Assembly (NCBI GenBank): GCA_018398585.1 | Contig: JAGTTD010000011.1 | Coordinates: 13,507,346 to 13,571,345 of the forward strand | DNA from: Simmondsia chinensis | Taxonomy: Eukaryota; Streptophyta; Magnoliopsida; Caryophyllales; Simmondsiaceae | DNA length: 64,000 bases | Reading direction: 5' to 3' | In this document: piece after piece, positions 46,798 to 59,656 of the stretch | How the letters are laid out: each line of letters opens with the position of its first letter | How positions within the stretch are numbered: position 1 is the stretch's first letter | Program-made: the position numbers and the translations under genes | Notes under the pieces: generated by a model | What the model was told of the DNA's origin: nothing | Databases searched by the model: none | The model's input: only the letters and a program-made list of their open reading frames with translations

Positions 46798-47221
46798 AGG
46801 TGAGGACAGTATGTGGGCGAGAAAGGTGAATGTGTAACGGGGATCCTACTCAACACTCTAGACATTGTCCTATCAAGGCTAGTATTTGTGTTTGATTCGG
46901 GCAGTAGTTGGGTCTTTTCCGCGGCATTCCTTGTCCCTAAAGGCGCCGTCCCGCCTCGTTCCTGTCGGGTATTTGTTTGCTCCTCCTACCACCACACTCG
47001 GTAGAGGCTAAGGATTCGGCAATCGTGTCCGGGTTTTGCTTCAGGGATGGGGGGGTGGAGATTTTCCTAGCAAGCTTTGATCTACAAGTTGCATGATTAA
47101 CGTTCGAAATTCGTGGAGCTAACTTTGAGTGACATACTGGTCTCCCGACTTTTTCGGGGAAGGGGGAGACTCCATCGATTTGTTAGGGGTAAAGTTTTCC
47201 ATTTCCCATAGACAGCGCCAA
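46798..47221 (-). other. Gypsy A 5' leader and primer binding site
   Basis: The minus-strand primer site TGGCGCTGTCTATGGG lies at 47220-47205, one base from the LTR. This site type is common in Tat-lineage elements. The rest is non-coding leader. Confidence 0.75.
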
Positions 47222-47697
47222 CGTTTTGCTACAGATTCTTTTAATGGAAGGTCAAACTCAAACCTTTTATTGATTAATGAATTTGATACAAAAGGTGTCG
47301 TAGATTGAGTGGAAAATGTAATAAATGGGGGGATGAAAGTGAGTGAATTTGTGTGTCTCCCTTTGGAGCACAAAGGGAGGTATTAATAGATGCCCAAGAA
47401 TGCCACGGGCAATGACTACAACAATAAAAAAGAGATGCGAATGACATAAGCGCGAGACACAACCCCGGGCGAGACAGAATCCCAGGTGAGATAGAATCCC
47501 GGGCAAGAGTGTTCCTAGGTGAGAAGCAGCCCTAGCGAGATGAGACCCCGGGCGAGATGCAACCTAGGTCGAAACGCTACCCCAGGAGAGATGAGACCCC
47601 GGGCGAGATGCAACCTTGGTCAGAATGCAACCCCGGGTGAGATGGGATCCTGGGCAAGATACAAATCTGTTCGAGATGTTTTAAGGGGTTGTTATCA
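47222..47697 (-). repeat. Gypsy A LTR copy 4 (5' LTR)
   Basis: 476 bp with the first base pair changed (CGTTTTG). The 21 bp minisatellite core lies at about 47450-47670. It ends GGGGTTGTTATCA at the target duplication. Confidence 0.9.
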
Positions 47698-50398
47698 ATA
47701 GGCATATCTATATATTACCGAGTAGTCATTCATAAACATTTTATGAAACACTCATTACTTCCACTCGCTTGAACTTTTAGCGGTTCATAAACAATTTTAT
47801 GAACTAATTCTAGCAGCTTAGTGATTTTACTGCCTTTACTCTTAAAGGCTCTTTCAGTCACCATTAATTTGAACACGATTCACATACTGGTTATCATTTT
47901 AGTTCTTAATGATCACATAAGATATATCAAACTAGTTTTTGAATCATACTAGATTAATGTGACCTAAGATTAAGTTCCACTTAAAAGCTATATTGTCTTT
48001 AAGAAATTCTTCTTTCATATGGTTACACATCCTAGCTTATATTAGACTAATAAATCCCCATTAACGTAGTTTTGATAAAATAAGTCAACTGTCTACTAAT
48101 TTACCTTTTAAATAATCACTTCATTGACTTAATTATGAGTCTATTTTTCTAACATATAATTGAAAGACCTTTTGAAATAAATAGCTAGTAGAAATCAAAT
48201 TTCTAAAGTACATTAAGGTAGTTACTCAAATTCAAAACTATCCTAACTTAAACTAATATCTCTTGATACCCTTATTGAAAGCCCATCTACCAGAACACTA
48301 GTGAACTACTTACTAGTCACAACTAGATGAAACAGGATATCGTATACCTTGTCATGTTGGCTTTCGGTCTTGCTAACAATAGTACCTAAGTACCTAGGAA
48401 ATTCCTTTTAAAATCCAGTGCTTTTATAAAATAGACAAAACTATTTTGACTCATGTTTTATTTCACCCGCTTGAGGTTCCTAATTCCTGAGATAGATGCT
48501 TACACTAAGTGAAATCTTCTCTTAGTTTTCATGACACCTTTTCACATAAACTGTTCTCATGCTACTAGTTCTCTGACCAAATACTTCTCTCAAGTGTCTG
48601 ATCATTTCTACTAAAATTGACAATTCAAGTATCTAATACTAGAAAACTTTCGACATCCAATGCCCGAATCTTGAACTGACTAACTCTTTAGTCTAGTATA
48701 ATGTTTTAAATGTTTTTTTCAACTTAGTAGATCTACTAGTAGCAACCTAGAGAACTCTGAGCATTTCTTAGTGCTTTATATGTATTAAAATATATCATAT
48801 TATAGCGAATAACATAGAACGGACAAGACATACCAATATTGATTGCAATGCACACTCTAATCGCCAGTTTGAAAATAAAAAACTGTAAAACAAGTCATTT
48901 AAACCGCAGGATTACTTTTCTTACTATTAGCAAACAATTGAAGTTCAGATTTCACATTCCGACACTTACATGTATGCCATGGAGACCCAACTAAACCACC
49001 CAAAACTCCTTGTCGGCAAGGTCGAATTGAGAGATTAGAAGGATGAGAACATTTCTCAATAAATATGTTTTCTTGTAAACTCTTTACCAAACATATTTAA
49101 CACACCCCTTTTCTTTCGGCCTCTAAGGTCCTACAACAGAGCTCCTCGGGGAGGCTAATATAGACCCTAGTCAAGTGTACACCATTACCTGAATATCCAT
49201 ACAAGGTCTCGATATACACCACATCGGCGTGGCCAGTACTCGATTGCTTGGACTTTAGCTCATCCTAAGAGTTCTAACCCAGTATTATGCAAATGAATGC
49301 TCTCCTCTGGGAGTCGTGCCTACTTGCTGCATACTGCTAGACCGGTAACGGAGGCCATGAGCATTCACTTAGAAGCACGCTCCCACTTAATATTTTGAGT
49401 CTTCTGAACTTTTTAATAATTTTAGCAAACAAACAAGGTATGGATCCACCTAACCATTCTCTGTGTGTGGGCAACGATAAGCCAACCAATCTACCCATTA
49501 CTATGGGAGAGGTGTTACAAGTAATTAGTCAAATGAGAACTATTCTCAGTTAATATGTTTCCTGAACATATTTAACTCACCATTTCTTCCTTGATCTCTA
49601 AGACAATATCATAACGCTCACTAGTAGACTATCATAATATCATAGTCAAGTGTATACCATTACCTAGACATTAGTTCAAGTAAACCAGATACTCCATGTC
49701 AGGGTGGCCGCACTTGTCTTTCCTGTACCTCTATCTATTATTAAGAAGTCTAACCCTGTATTCCGCGATCAAACGCCCTCTTAAAGGAGTAGCATCTGTC
49801 CACTATACTATCAGACTAGCAACGAAGACCGTGAGGTATCAACTCCTAATCCTCGCACCCACTTCAAATTTACAATAGCGAATCTTTCTTTTAAATTTGA
49901 TTATCTCATAATGAATATTAGAATCACATTCTAAATTTTATTTAAACATTAAAGAAAACCTTAATCCAATTAGATTTCTTTAATTATTCATTCTATGTCA
50001 ACTAATCTCATTAGATACATTATGAGAATTTTCCTTTCAAATAATTCAACTTTTGAATTATTTAATCTCATTAGATTTATTTGAAAAAAAAATTCTCCCA
50101 CTCAATCAAATCAAATATTTCACCAAGTTGCTTATGTACATGGCCTTTTGACTTAATTCACATTATTCATATTATTTAACTCTTTAAATAATAGTAAATA
50201 TGTGAACAAAATTTAATACGTATCATGTTATCAAACAACTTGAATTACAACACTTACGGCCTTAAAGGTTGGAACAATTAAATATTTTTCTAAATTCTTT
50301 TAGAAAAGATTATTACATAATCTTAATTAGGATCTTATCCTAATTAATTATTTATTTATTCAAATTATTTAAATAGTAAATATAAAAAATAATCTATA
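47698..50398 (-). pseudogene. Copia B internal region, decayed, with a tandem duplication
   Basis: Continues B after the gypsy insertion. No long frames remain. Two diverged copies of a ~0.45 kb block are visible at about 49080-49390 and 49545-49865 (shared landmarks TCAAGTGTACACCATTACCT, AGTTCTAACCC, ACTGCTAGAC). Its place in B fits the gag/leader half of the element, but no protein motif can be read with confidence. Confidence 0.55.
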
Positions 50399-53300
50399 TC
50401 TATATATTAACTAAAGTTAGTAACTACCCACCCATCTTCAAAATTTTCCAATCCCCCAATCCTCTAATTTTAGACTTCTTAATTTTCTTACTTTTTTAAA
50501 ATACCAAAAATTTATTTCTTTATTCCCATAAATGACTAGCCCCCATCCCCCACTACCCCACAACTTTACCAATGACACTTTCCTTCATTTCGCGGGGCGG
50601 GGGGGGGGGGGGGGGGGGGGGGGACTACTTTCACCACTTTTTTACGTCAATTTCACGTCAATTATAAAATCTACAGTTTGAGATTATATTTTTACCAAAA
50701 AATTAACTAGCGTTTTAAATTACTTATGATTCATATTTCGCAAAACAAAACACATGGAACACATTTTATATTTTCACATTGCTATCGAGTTCCATCTTTT
50801 TGAACAACTATTATATTGTATGAGTTCATCTGCATATTTGGGGTGAGTTATTGGTGTTCCTATATTTAATTTTTCCAATACCTCATTAATTACATAGAAA
50901 AATTAGGTATAAATTTTCGTTGGCATGTGATTGTTCAAAAAAAATATTACAGTTATAACTAATTTTGTAGGTACCCGATTGCTTTGAACTAACCCTTCTG
51001 TTCAAGCGTTGATCAGGGTTCATGGTTTTCAGCAGAAAGTGAAGTAGGGTTGTCTCCCTTTTGGTCATTCCATCCATGACCATGTTGCTTCACTGTCAGA
51101 CAATGGAGATGAAAGATGAAGACTATATCCGTTGTAGTTGCAGAGTGGCTCTACATTGGTTGGCGATGATGGTATGAGTCAGAATTCAAGAAACTTCTCT
51201 TTTTTAATAGATAATTGTCCTCCTTTTGTATTTTTCAAGTCTCAACCTTTAATTGAGAGTGATAATTATATACATCACTTTTTGTCATTTCTTGAAGTTG
51301 AAACTTGCTACCTTTTAAAGTTATAAGAGTATATAATGCAAGAATATCTATAAATGCATGATCATTTCTCAGGGATGAGTTTGCTGAACTTTAGTTGTTG
51401 TTGCCTGTGAACTTTCAACATCGATAAGCTACACACTTTTGACATGATAAGTAATTCTATGCTCATAATATTCAGTTTATTATGTGTATTATACGAATTA
51501 TCCAAAAGATTTGTCATAACCCAAAGAGGAAAGAACTTTTAATATTTAGTTCAAATTCATATGTATAAAAATTCTCATGAAAAAAAAAATCTCATTCCCT
51601 TTCCAAAACCTCGTTGATCCCCTTTTTTTAACCTCTTTAATATAGAGGGTTCATATTTTCCTTTGCTTTCTTTCACCTTATCGCATATTTTTCTTTCTCA
51701 TTACTTTTCTCTTTACTCTCATTTTAAAGAATTAAAATTTAAGTAAGATTTAGCGAGGAAAGTCTATTTAAAATATTTTTATATTCAATGTGATATGAGC
51801 TTTACTTCATACATTATTATTCACATGTTGTTATGTACATAAATCATCTCTCTACATTTATAAGTTATCAACATAATTTATCTCCCTATCCATCAAACAT
51901 TAGAATATTGGATGCAAATTTCTAGAATAAATAAATATTATAAAGAAAAATATTATATAATACATATTCCTTCAACAAAAATTTATATCCACCTACTTTG
52001 AATTCATAAAATAATAATGTGAACATTTCAAATAAAGGGAAAATTTCAAAACGGTTAAAAGCACATATATACAAAAACATAATTTCATTATTACTCGGAT
52101 AAATGTTTGAATATGATTACATAATATAGAAAAATAAAAAAATATTATAAAATATTGATTAGAAAATAATCAAAGAAAATTTAAAAGTTAAAAATAAGTA
52201 ATCTATCTTATCTATTATGTTTAAGTTGTTTCTTCTCTTTAAATTTTAAGATACCTTCAATTCTCCTCTATTAGGCATTTGCTAAACTTACAAAAAAAAA
52301 AAAAAAAGGAAAAAAAGAAAAAGAAAGACATTAACTACCCATTTACAAGGTCATGGGCAGTTTTCTTTGCTAAATTATATGAAGGGGAAAAAAAAAAAAA
52401 AAAAAAAAAAACACCACTAGCAATAGTTATCATGGGCAATTTCTTAACAATTCAACTTCAAATTAATAAAATACAAATGACTAAACTGATCGTAAAAATT
52501 AAAAAGTAAGAGTAAACTTGAAACCTCATTGCATGGTAAAACATTCCTTCAACCTCTCTTTCCTCTTTTATTGTTGAGATATTTATTTTTGTTATTGGTG
52601 TTATATTTTTGTTCTATTAACTTAATGCCTTATTCTAGGTTTTGATAATATTTTTAAATTTCAAAAATCACCACTTAATTTGTGTAAACTACTCCCAAAT
52701 TCAAAAAAAAAAAAAAATGATACTTCTATTTTAGAAATCCGGCCGAAGAGGTAAACAAAGTGAAAATTAATTATTATGGCGTTTACTTATTGTTAGGCAA
52801 TTAATCCAATATTTTGTGCTTTAAACTCATTAAATCTTTGACCAAAAACAAAACTCATTAAACCCTTTCATAAAGTTGTTCGCTATACTTAAAGAAATTA
52901 GCACCTCACACCTTATGTCAAAAATTTACTTAAAAAATAGTATGCTATATTAATTAATATATCCAACTACATCAATTATACACAAAAACATTATTAATTA
53001 AAAATTAATTAATCTAATATTAATTTTTCAAATTCACTTTATGTATTTTCCAACATTATGTGTTATTTCAATTCAAAATACAAATAAAGAATATTTCATA
53101 TCTTGCTATCTTAAAAGGAACATACTTATTCAAACACTCTGTCAGTTTGTATATCAAATACAGATAGAGTAAGTTATTAATTTAAAATAGTGCATCAATT
53201 TAATATTGCTTTCATAATTTATTACTTTTTATATACAAACCGATACTTAACTGTAATACTAATATTAATAAAAAGAAAAAAAAATGACGTCACAAAAATT

Positions 53301-53587
53301 TGCTCCCAACGATCACAAAATTGAATATAAATGTAATACATTTCACCTTATTAAACTTCACAATAACATTTAGTAAATCGAATATAAATTTGTCCAGTGT
53401 ATTTATACTAATTTTTTGTTACATTGAAATAAATAGGTAATATAAATAGTCTTCTAATTTTTTGGTATAAAAAATTTTAATTTTGTTAATGGTATGCAAT
53501 TATAGCACCTTTGATTTTAAATTAAGATTCTAACAATAAAATTTGAACACATAACCATCCTCCATGCATCGTACGGGGAACCACTAG
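50399..53587 (+). mobile_element. Non-autonomous Helitron 2
   Basis: Starts TCTATATATTAACTAAAG after an A (an alternative start six bases earlier is possible) and ends with an imperfect hairpin CCATGCATCGTACGGGG, then CCACTAG followed by T. There is no target duplication and no Rep/helicase. The content is AT-rich with several A-runs (52293-52307, 52390-52410, 52700) and a run of 25 G at 50599-50623. A GC-richer patch at 50980-51180 may be captured sequence, but I cannot identify it. Confidence 0.75.
50599..50623. repeat. Run of 25 G in Helitron 2
   Basis: Uninterrupted G25 after CGCGGGGC. Confidence 0.95.
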
Positions 53588-54081
53588 TTTTTTTAAAATT
53601 AAACTTTGGGGTGTGCCCCGCACCTAGAGGTGGCCAGTGGGCCGGGTCGGCCAGGAATACGGCCCGCTACTATAGCGGGCCGGGTTGGGCCCAAGCCCGG
53701 CATTACCCGGGCCAGGCCACGGGCCCCAAATATTTTGGGGTCAGGCCTGGGCCAGCCCGGGCCCATGAAGAGCCATTGGAAGGGGGGAGCTACTTTTTAA
53801 TTAAATAATAATAAGAGTAAAAATTTATCTATAATTACCCGGCCCCCTATTCTATTTCCTCACAACAAATCTTCATCCAATTCTTTCTTCTCTCTCTACA
53901 TTCATCTACTTTCTTCTACTTGCAAGAATTGTGCACTTCTAGCTCGTAGAATCTCGGTCAAGTTGGAATTTCATTGTTCACTTTGGTAATTTTAGTATCA
54001 AAATTTTTTTTATTTCTCATTTTTATCTACTTAATTTGCATTAGTAGTTGCATTTTTTAAATACTAATCATTTATACTACC

Positions 54082-56281
54082 ATGGCACACAACGCATCTT
54101 TGTCTGGAGCTAGTCATTCTAGTTCTAGCTCTTCTCGACCACCTAAAGTATCTAAGAGGGGTAGAGTTGTCGAGCTTGATACTGATGAACGAGCATTTTT
54201 AGAACCAGACCCATCACCTCCATTCACTGACACCATAGATTGGGACCCCCAATAACAACAGTATTACAACGACTAGAATTTTTCTAAGTCGGGTGGTGGT
54301 GGTGGAGACTCACAGACTGAAGAGAAACCCACACCCACCACCGAACCCCAGCCAGCAAGAACTAGTACTAGTAGGCGTAGTACTAGTGGGGTATGAAAGC
54401 ACTTCAACTTAGATAGGAACAATAATAAAGCGATTTGTACATTATGTGACCCACCCAAACGGGCAGTGGGACAGGCACATTAACTAGACATATAATTAGG
54501 TGCCAACTCGAACAAGACCCAGATAGAGCCCAACAACATTTAGTACAACAAGTGACCGGTGCGCTTGCTAACTTTAGGTTCTCCCAAGAAACTAATAGAC
54601 ATGCACTAGCTAAATATGTAATTAAGTCCGAAAAGCCTTTTAGCATCGGCGAAGACCCTGGTTTCGTGGAGTATCTCCAAACAGGGGTGAACCCCGCCAT
54701 CGTAAGGGTTCATCGGAACACTTTAAAGCTGGATGCGTTTAAGACTTACAATAAGATGAAAACTGAGGTTTTCGAAATTTTTAGGGCGAACACGAGCATG
54801 TACTTGTTGACGTCCGACACTTGAAAGGCCAAACCCGGTGTGCCTTACTTGTGCGTAACGGCACACTGGATCGATTCCACCTTCACCATTCAAAAACGAA
54901 TAATCCATTTTGCATGTTTAGATTATCCCCACACTGCTGACATAATCACGGGTGCGATTATGGAGGCAGTCCGCAGGTGGGGGATAGAGCATCGTATTTT
55001 TAGTGTCACGTTCGACAACGCTACTAGTAATAACGCATCCGTTAAACAACTAAGTAGGCATATGAAACCCGTGTTAGGTGGGCGGTGTTTTCGTTTACGT
55101 TGCATCTGTCATATATTGCATGTAATGGTGATGGATGGTTTAGGTCTAATAAACGCTTCTCTTTCCACCTTAAGAGATGTAACAATAGTAATAAAATTAT
55201 CCGGAACCAGAAAGAGATGACTTAAACTTCTCTATAGGACGCATGGGTTAGAGTATAAACAATTCAAATTAGACACACCAACTAGGTGGTCATCAACCAT
55301 AGAAATGTTAGAGTGCATACTACCATATAAGGATGTCCTAGTGGAATTTGTACAGGATACTCGTTCAGATTTATGTGATTCTAATTTGAACGATGTACAC
55401 TGGGACACAATTGACAAAATTTATAAATTTTTTACCATTTTTAGAGACGCTACGAACTTTTTTTTCGGTTGCTATTATCCGACCATACCACAAGCAATAT
55501 CTAGATTGATTGATATTGTATCTTGTATGTCGGAAAATGAATCGAACCCCGTGTTGACTGGATCGATTAAAGCAATGAAAACAAAGTTTTATAAATATTA
55601 TTCTGAACTACCCCTTACATAATGTTTTGCCACTATTTTGGATCCCCGTTGTAAACTCATGGGTTTGAACTTGTTTGTCAAATATTTTAAAGAAAAATTA
55701 AAATATGAATTCAATACCGAAAAATTCATTGCGCAAGCCGATTCAGACCTACACACTTTATTTTCTCATTATTCTCATAGATTATCATCTGATAATCTAT
55801 ATGTTACTCCTACTACAGTTGGATCTTCTGTAGTACACACTTGTCGATTGCATGGAAGTTGTTGGGCCAATTCACACCCACACAAACTTCCACGTCATGT
55901 GACGAGTTAGATTACTATATGCGGACGCCGCTAACCCAGTTCTTCTTGACACCGGCGAATCCGCAATTTTATATTTTAAAATGGTGGTGTACAAATCAAA
56001 CCCAGTATCACGTGCTTTCCACCATGGCACGTGATATACTAACGTGTCCGGTGTCTTCAGTAGCATCGGAGTGTGCTTTTAGTCTTGGTGGCAGGTTGTT
56101 TGGAACGAAGAGGGCGACGCTATCACCGTCGAGCTTGGAGATGTCCGTGTGCTTAAAGGACTGGATGCACGCAGAGGCTAGGGACCAAAACTTAATGAGG
56201 CTGGGTTCATCGAGTGAGGATGAAGATGATCGCACCACCGATACGTCAAACGGCAGCACAGCCACCCCCCAACCAACGTAG
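54082..56281 (+). pseudogene. hAT 2 transposase, many stops and frameshifts
   Basis: Starts MAHNASLSGASHSSSSSSR like hAT 1, with stops at codon 58 and soon after, a stop in the BED-finger start (GV-stop-KHFN), a deletion in the finger, TGA at 54822, a stop at 55218-55220 and more to 55620. The catalytic regions can still be read: AHWIDSTF (Asp kept), VTFDNATSNN (second Asp kept, unlike hAT 1) and VASECAFSLGGR in the dimerisation block near 56060. The C-terminal part 55841-56281 is open. More decayed than hAT 1. Confidence 0.92.
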
Positions 56282-56548
56282 ACTAATTTCTTATTGTTGT
56301 ACGTCTATATCTTGTTTGTATTTTTTAATAAATATGTTTGTACTTTTAAATAGATCCTACCAACTGATGTAGTTGTATTTGTTACATTATTTATCATTAC
56401 CATATACATTTTATTTTATTACATATATTTAGCATTATTACTAATTGTGATGAATTGTATTTGGATCATATATTATTCATCAATAAATTATAATAATTTT
56501 TGTACAAAACAAATTTGTATCTTTTTAATTTTACATGTTTAAAAAACC

Positions 56549-56572
56549 GGGGGGGGGGGGGGGGGGGGGGGG
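56549..56572. repeat. Run of 24 G at the hAT 2 subterminal region
   Basis: Uninterrupted G24. The matching place in hAT 1 (about 5671-5677) has only GCGGGCC. Confidence 0.95.
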
Positions 56573-56678
56573 ACCCAGGCCCGGCCCGGCCCGGTTGCCC
56601 AACTAGGCTTGGCCCGACCCGGCCCGATACAGTGGGGGCCTAGCGGGCTTGGCCCAACCCGGCCCGTGGCCACCTCCA

Positions 56679-57343
56679 CTCGCACTTGCTAGGCACGTCC
56701 TAATATTTTTTAAATTTATTTCTTATTTAAATAATTAAATAAATAATGTAATCTGATATTAATCTCATTAGATTATAGATTAAGCATATAATCCATCAAA
56801 ATATTCTTAATGACATTGTATATATCTAATTAAGTAAACTATTTGAAAATCTAATCTCATTAGATTATTTAGAAATATACACCCGCTGCTTTAATTATTA
56901 TTCATCCTTTTTTAAACAATTTAAATTTGATGAACAACAATTTTGTTATTAGACTCTTTAATAACATTTTAAGGTATTCCTTGTTTTGGATTATTATAAA
57001 ATATTCAACAAATGAATACTACATAATTAGGTTCAAAATCTAATCAAATTAGACTAATAATATAAATAGTTCAACTATTTAAATATCTAATGTCAATAGA
57101 TCTAATTTAGAATTATACTCCTTGATTGAATCGTGATTCATCTAAAATTTCAAACAACTTAAAACTTTAATAAATATTCAATCTTGTTATTAAACTCTTT
57201 CACAACAATATTCAGGATTGGATTTTTTCCTTTAATGAAATTCCCAATTTCATATTTGCGTAATTCTACATACTCTTATTTTATCAAACCTGATGCTTTT
57301 AATGTCAATCATGAACGTATTCAGAGTTGGGCCTGATATCAAT
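56679..57343 (-). other. Copia B leader and primer binding site
   Basis: AT-rich leader without frames. The minus strand reads ATTGATATCAGGCCCAACTC at 57343-57324, directly next to the 5' LTR, a diverged Met-tRNA primer site. Confidence 0.65.
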
Positions 57344-58253
57344 TGTTGGGAACATACTTCAAAATAAACAACTAGAGCAGCGGAATCTAACTAAACTATT
57401 TAATTAGACCTATATCTTATTGTAATGGGCTCATAATATAACAATCGAAAAATGTCTAATAAAACAAGTATAAATATGGTATGTAGAATAAACGATATAA
57501 AGGAAAACAAGTTAAATATCAAATACTTAATTTAGACATATCAAAAATGTAAATCCAAACTCTGAGTAAAAAATCAAAAATTTGAAGAAGAAATTTTTTT
57601 GACACCTCAAGATCTTTTTCGTAATGACATCTTTTAGCACCGGAGTATAGGCTACCAAAAGATTTAATTTAGGAAAAATTTTAGAACAATTTGTTTCCTT
57701 TAGTCTTTTCTAAAAACAATCTTTTCGGAAAAATTATGTTAAATATTAATTTAGAATACCCCTAAAATAATTTTAGGGTTGTCGTCACAAAAGAAAACTA
57801 GGTTTCAAATCCTAAAAAAATTACATTATAAATTCTCTCAGCAAAAACACGTTTAAATAGGCAAATAGGATTGGTCAAACGTGAAATGTGGCGGCATATG
57901 ATTCGTTGAGGCCGAGGCATGCAGAAAAGCCGTAGAGGCGTGTACAGGAACTGCCACGTTTCACTTTTCCATTCGTTGAGCCTCGAATACACAGATCACG
58001 GCCCTTTTCCCTTTTTTTTTTTTTAATTGAGGCGGGCACAGCTGTGCCCTCGCGGGTGCGTTGTTCATGCGGGGCTGAGATATTTCATCCGCCTTTGCCC
58101 TTTTTTATGTTTTCTATTGTATAAATTCTCACATATATAAATTCATCATGAATATTTAATTAGCATAATAATTTATTTATCTCATAAATAAATAATTTAT
58201 CCCATAAATTTAAATTAAATATTTTCAAATAATGGTTTAGTTAAGGCTTGTTA
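57344..58253 (-). repeat. 5' LTR of copia B, cut by copia C
   Basis: Starts TGTTGGGAACATACTTC and matches the 3' LTR at 25165 onward, without the SINE. It breaks at 58253, in the block that reads AGGCTTGCAAAGGG in the other LTR. Confidence 0.85.
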
Positions 58254-59089
58254 TGTTAGAAAATTCAGAAAATACTTGCAAAAACCTTGCAACTGGATAT
58301 CCAAACGATCTCAGGTGTTGAGGCGTGTGATCACTATCCTTAAGATTTATTTCGGTATACGAAATATCCTCGGGGATACAACAACTACCAAAATATGGAG
58401 TGAAGAAGTGTATGGGAAGAGATTGATGAAGATGTCTAGAGATTGGTTGATTTAGACAACTCACCCATTTAAAATCTCACTAAGAACACAAGAACCAAGA
58501 AGATGTTCTTCCAATTTCTTTCTTGTAATATTACACTACCAATTCATATGTTTTCTTCTTCTTTTAAATGAGAGGGGAGAATATCTGATATTATTGTCTC
58601 AAGAACGTCCCAAAACCAAGAGCATCAACATATATAAGAACTGGGAAGAAACCGCGCAGAAAACCGCCAAAACCGACCTGTGTGTCGAAGTTGTGTGTCG
58701 ACACACAGACCTATGTGTCGACACACAGTATCGACACACAGCTTTCTGTAAGCCTGTGTGTCGATACTTTCGACACACTGGCTTACTGTAAGCCTGTGTG
58801 TCGACACACAATTTCTGTGTGTCGACACACAGGTTTCCTCCGTGCGCCCCTGAAATGGGCTGTGTGTCGACACACGGGCCATGTGTGTCGACACACAGCT
58901 ATCTCCCCTGCGTTCTATAGGATTTTGTGTCGACACATATGACCCATGTGTCGACACATACTCCCAATAATGCTCTAATCACTCATACAAGTATCGGGAC
59001 AATCTCAAATACATCTTATATACATATAAACAATATTTAACACACATATATACATTTTATACAACAAATATTTTGAAAATACATCAACA
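58254..59089 (-). repeat. 3' LTR of copia C
   Basis: 836 bp. In element orientation it starts TGTTGATGTATTTTC and ends TTTTCTAACA. A TATA box (TTATATATG) lies at about 58641-58632, so U3 is roughly 59089-58600 and holds the palindrome array. Confidence 0.93.
58681..58960. promoter_or_regulatory. Array of GTCGAC-centred palindromes in the U3 of C
   Basis: Eight perfect palindromes of the form TGTGTCGACACA, several extended to TGTGTGTCGACACACA, plus at least two half or imperfect copies, within 280 bp. Spacing is irregular (20-80 bp). The array ends about 40 bp upstream of the TATA box in element orientation, the place where copia enhancers usually lie. A binding role is inferred. Confidence 0.7.
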
Positions 59090-59656
59090 ATCCCCCACCA
59101 TTTTCAAAATACAACCAATCTCAAAGTGACATCTCGTTTAAAGGAGGCCTTATTGTACATCAACGAGGGTGTCTCACGATTGAACCCCCGGCTAGTGAAA
59201 AGACCATGCAGTTAATCGGATCGAAAATGGTAGACCAAGCTTTGAACCATACAACCCATTTGACTAACCGACTATCTAATCACGCACAAGGCGTACTCCC
59301 CGTACACACCCTACACCTCCCAGATCGACACATTTATGGCCTTGTGTCCTATGCCCTTCGTGAGTGTTTCAGGGCCAAACCCTTGTCAAAAATCACCCCT
59401 TTGAAGCGGCCAAACTTCAACACTCACTAAGGTGGACCTCATTGATCATGCGCCTGCGATGCGACATTCAATAAGTTCTAAAACTAGGTCCATTAAGAGC
59501 ACTTGCTCATCCTTTTATAATCACTAACGTAGGTATCAAGCACTTCACACTCGGGATGGAAACAAACTCATTTAGTGCTTGCAGTCACACAGATGACAAG
59601 TCTCTCTCATTGAACCCGAGACCTAGCGTCATACTAGACGTCGAGTTGAGGGCCTA
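59090..59656 (-). other. Copia C 3' untranslated region and purine tract
   Basis: Non-coding between the end of RNase H and the 3' LTR. The plus-strand frame 59206-59430 shows no known feature. Confidence 0.6.

Larger units (their letters stand above)
28803..47697 (-). mobile_element. Ty3/gypsy (Tat/Retand-type) composite A
   Basis: Flanked by ATAAG (28798-28802) and ATAGG (47698-47702), a 5 bp duplication with one change. The ~0.45-0.5 kb LTR starts TGTTTTG and ends TTATCA on the plus strand and occurs four times. In element orientation: 5' LTR (47697-47222), primer site TGGCGCTGTCTATGGG, gag, protease, reverse transcriptase, RNase H, integrase ending in [10 protein letters not shown] (typical of the Tat lineage), a 36 bp minisatellite, an antisense F-box-like fragment, a purine tract and a 3' LTR. 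The block minisatellite-antisense fragment-LTR is present three times. Two solo LTRs lie inside. Confidence 0.88.
53625..56678 (+). mobile_element. hAT transposon 2, same family as hAT 1
   Basis: The left end TAGAGGTGGCCAGTGGGCC and right end GTGGCCACCTCCA match the hAT 1 termini. The flanks CCCGCACC (53617-53624) and CTCGCACT (56679-56686) are an 8 bp duplication with two C-to-T type changes. A run of 24 G (56549-56572) replaces the short GCGGG stretch found at the same place in hAT 1. Confidence 0.9.

Noticed and set aside
53606..53808. Small GC-rich proteins at the hAT 2 left end
   Set aside because: Translations of the GGGCC-rich subterminal region, which is a structural part of the transposon.
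58599..58957. Cysteine-rich secreted peptide genes (CVSTHR/CVDTQ repeats)
   Set aside because: They are translations of the palindrome array in several frames of both strands, without a signal peptide.
58681..58960. CRISPR-like array
   Set aside because: The repeated unit is a short palindrome with irregular spacing, in a plant LTR, and there are no cas genes. It is a U3 repeat cluster.
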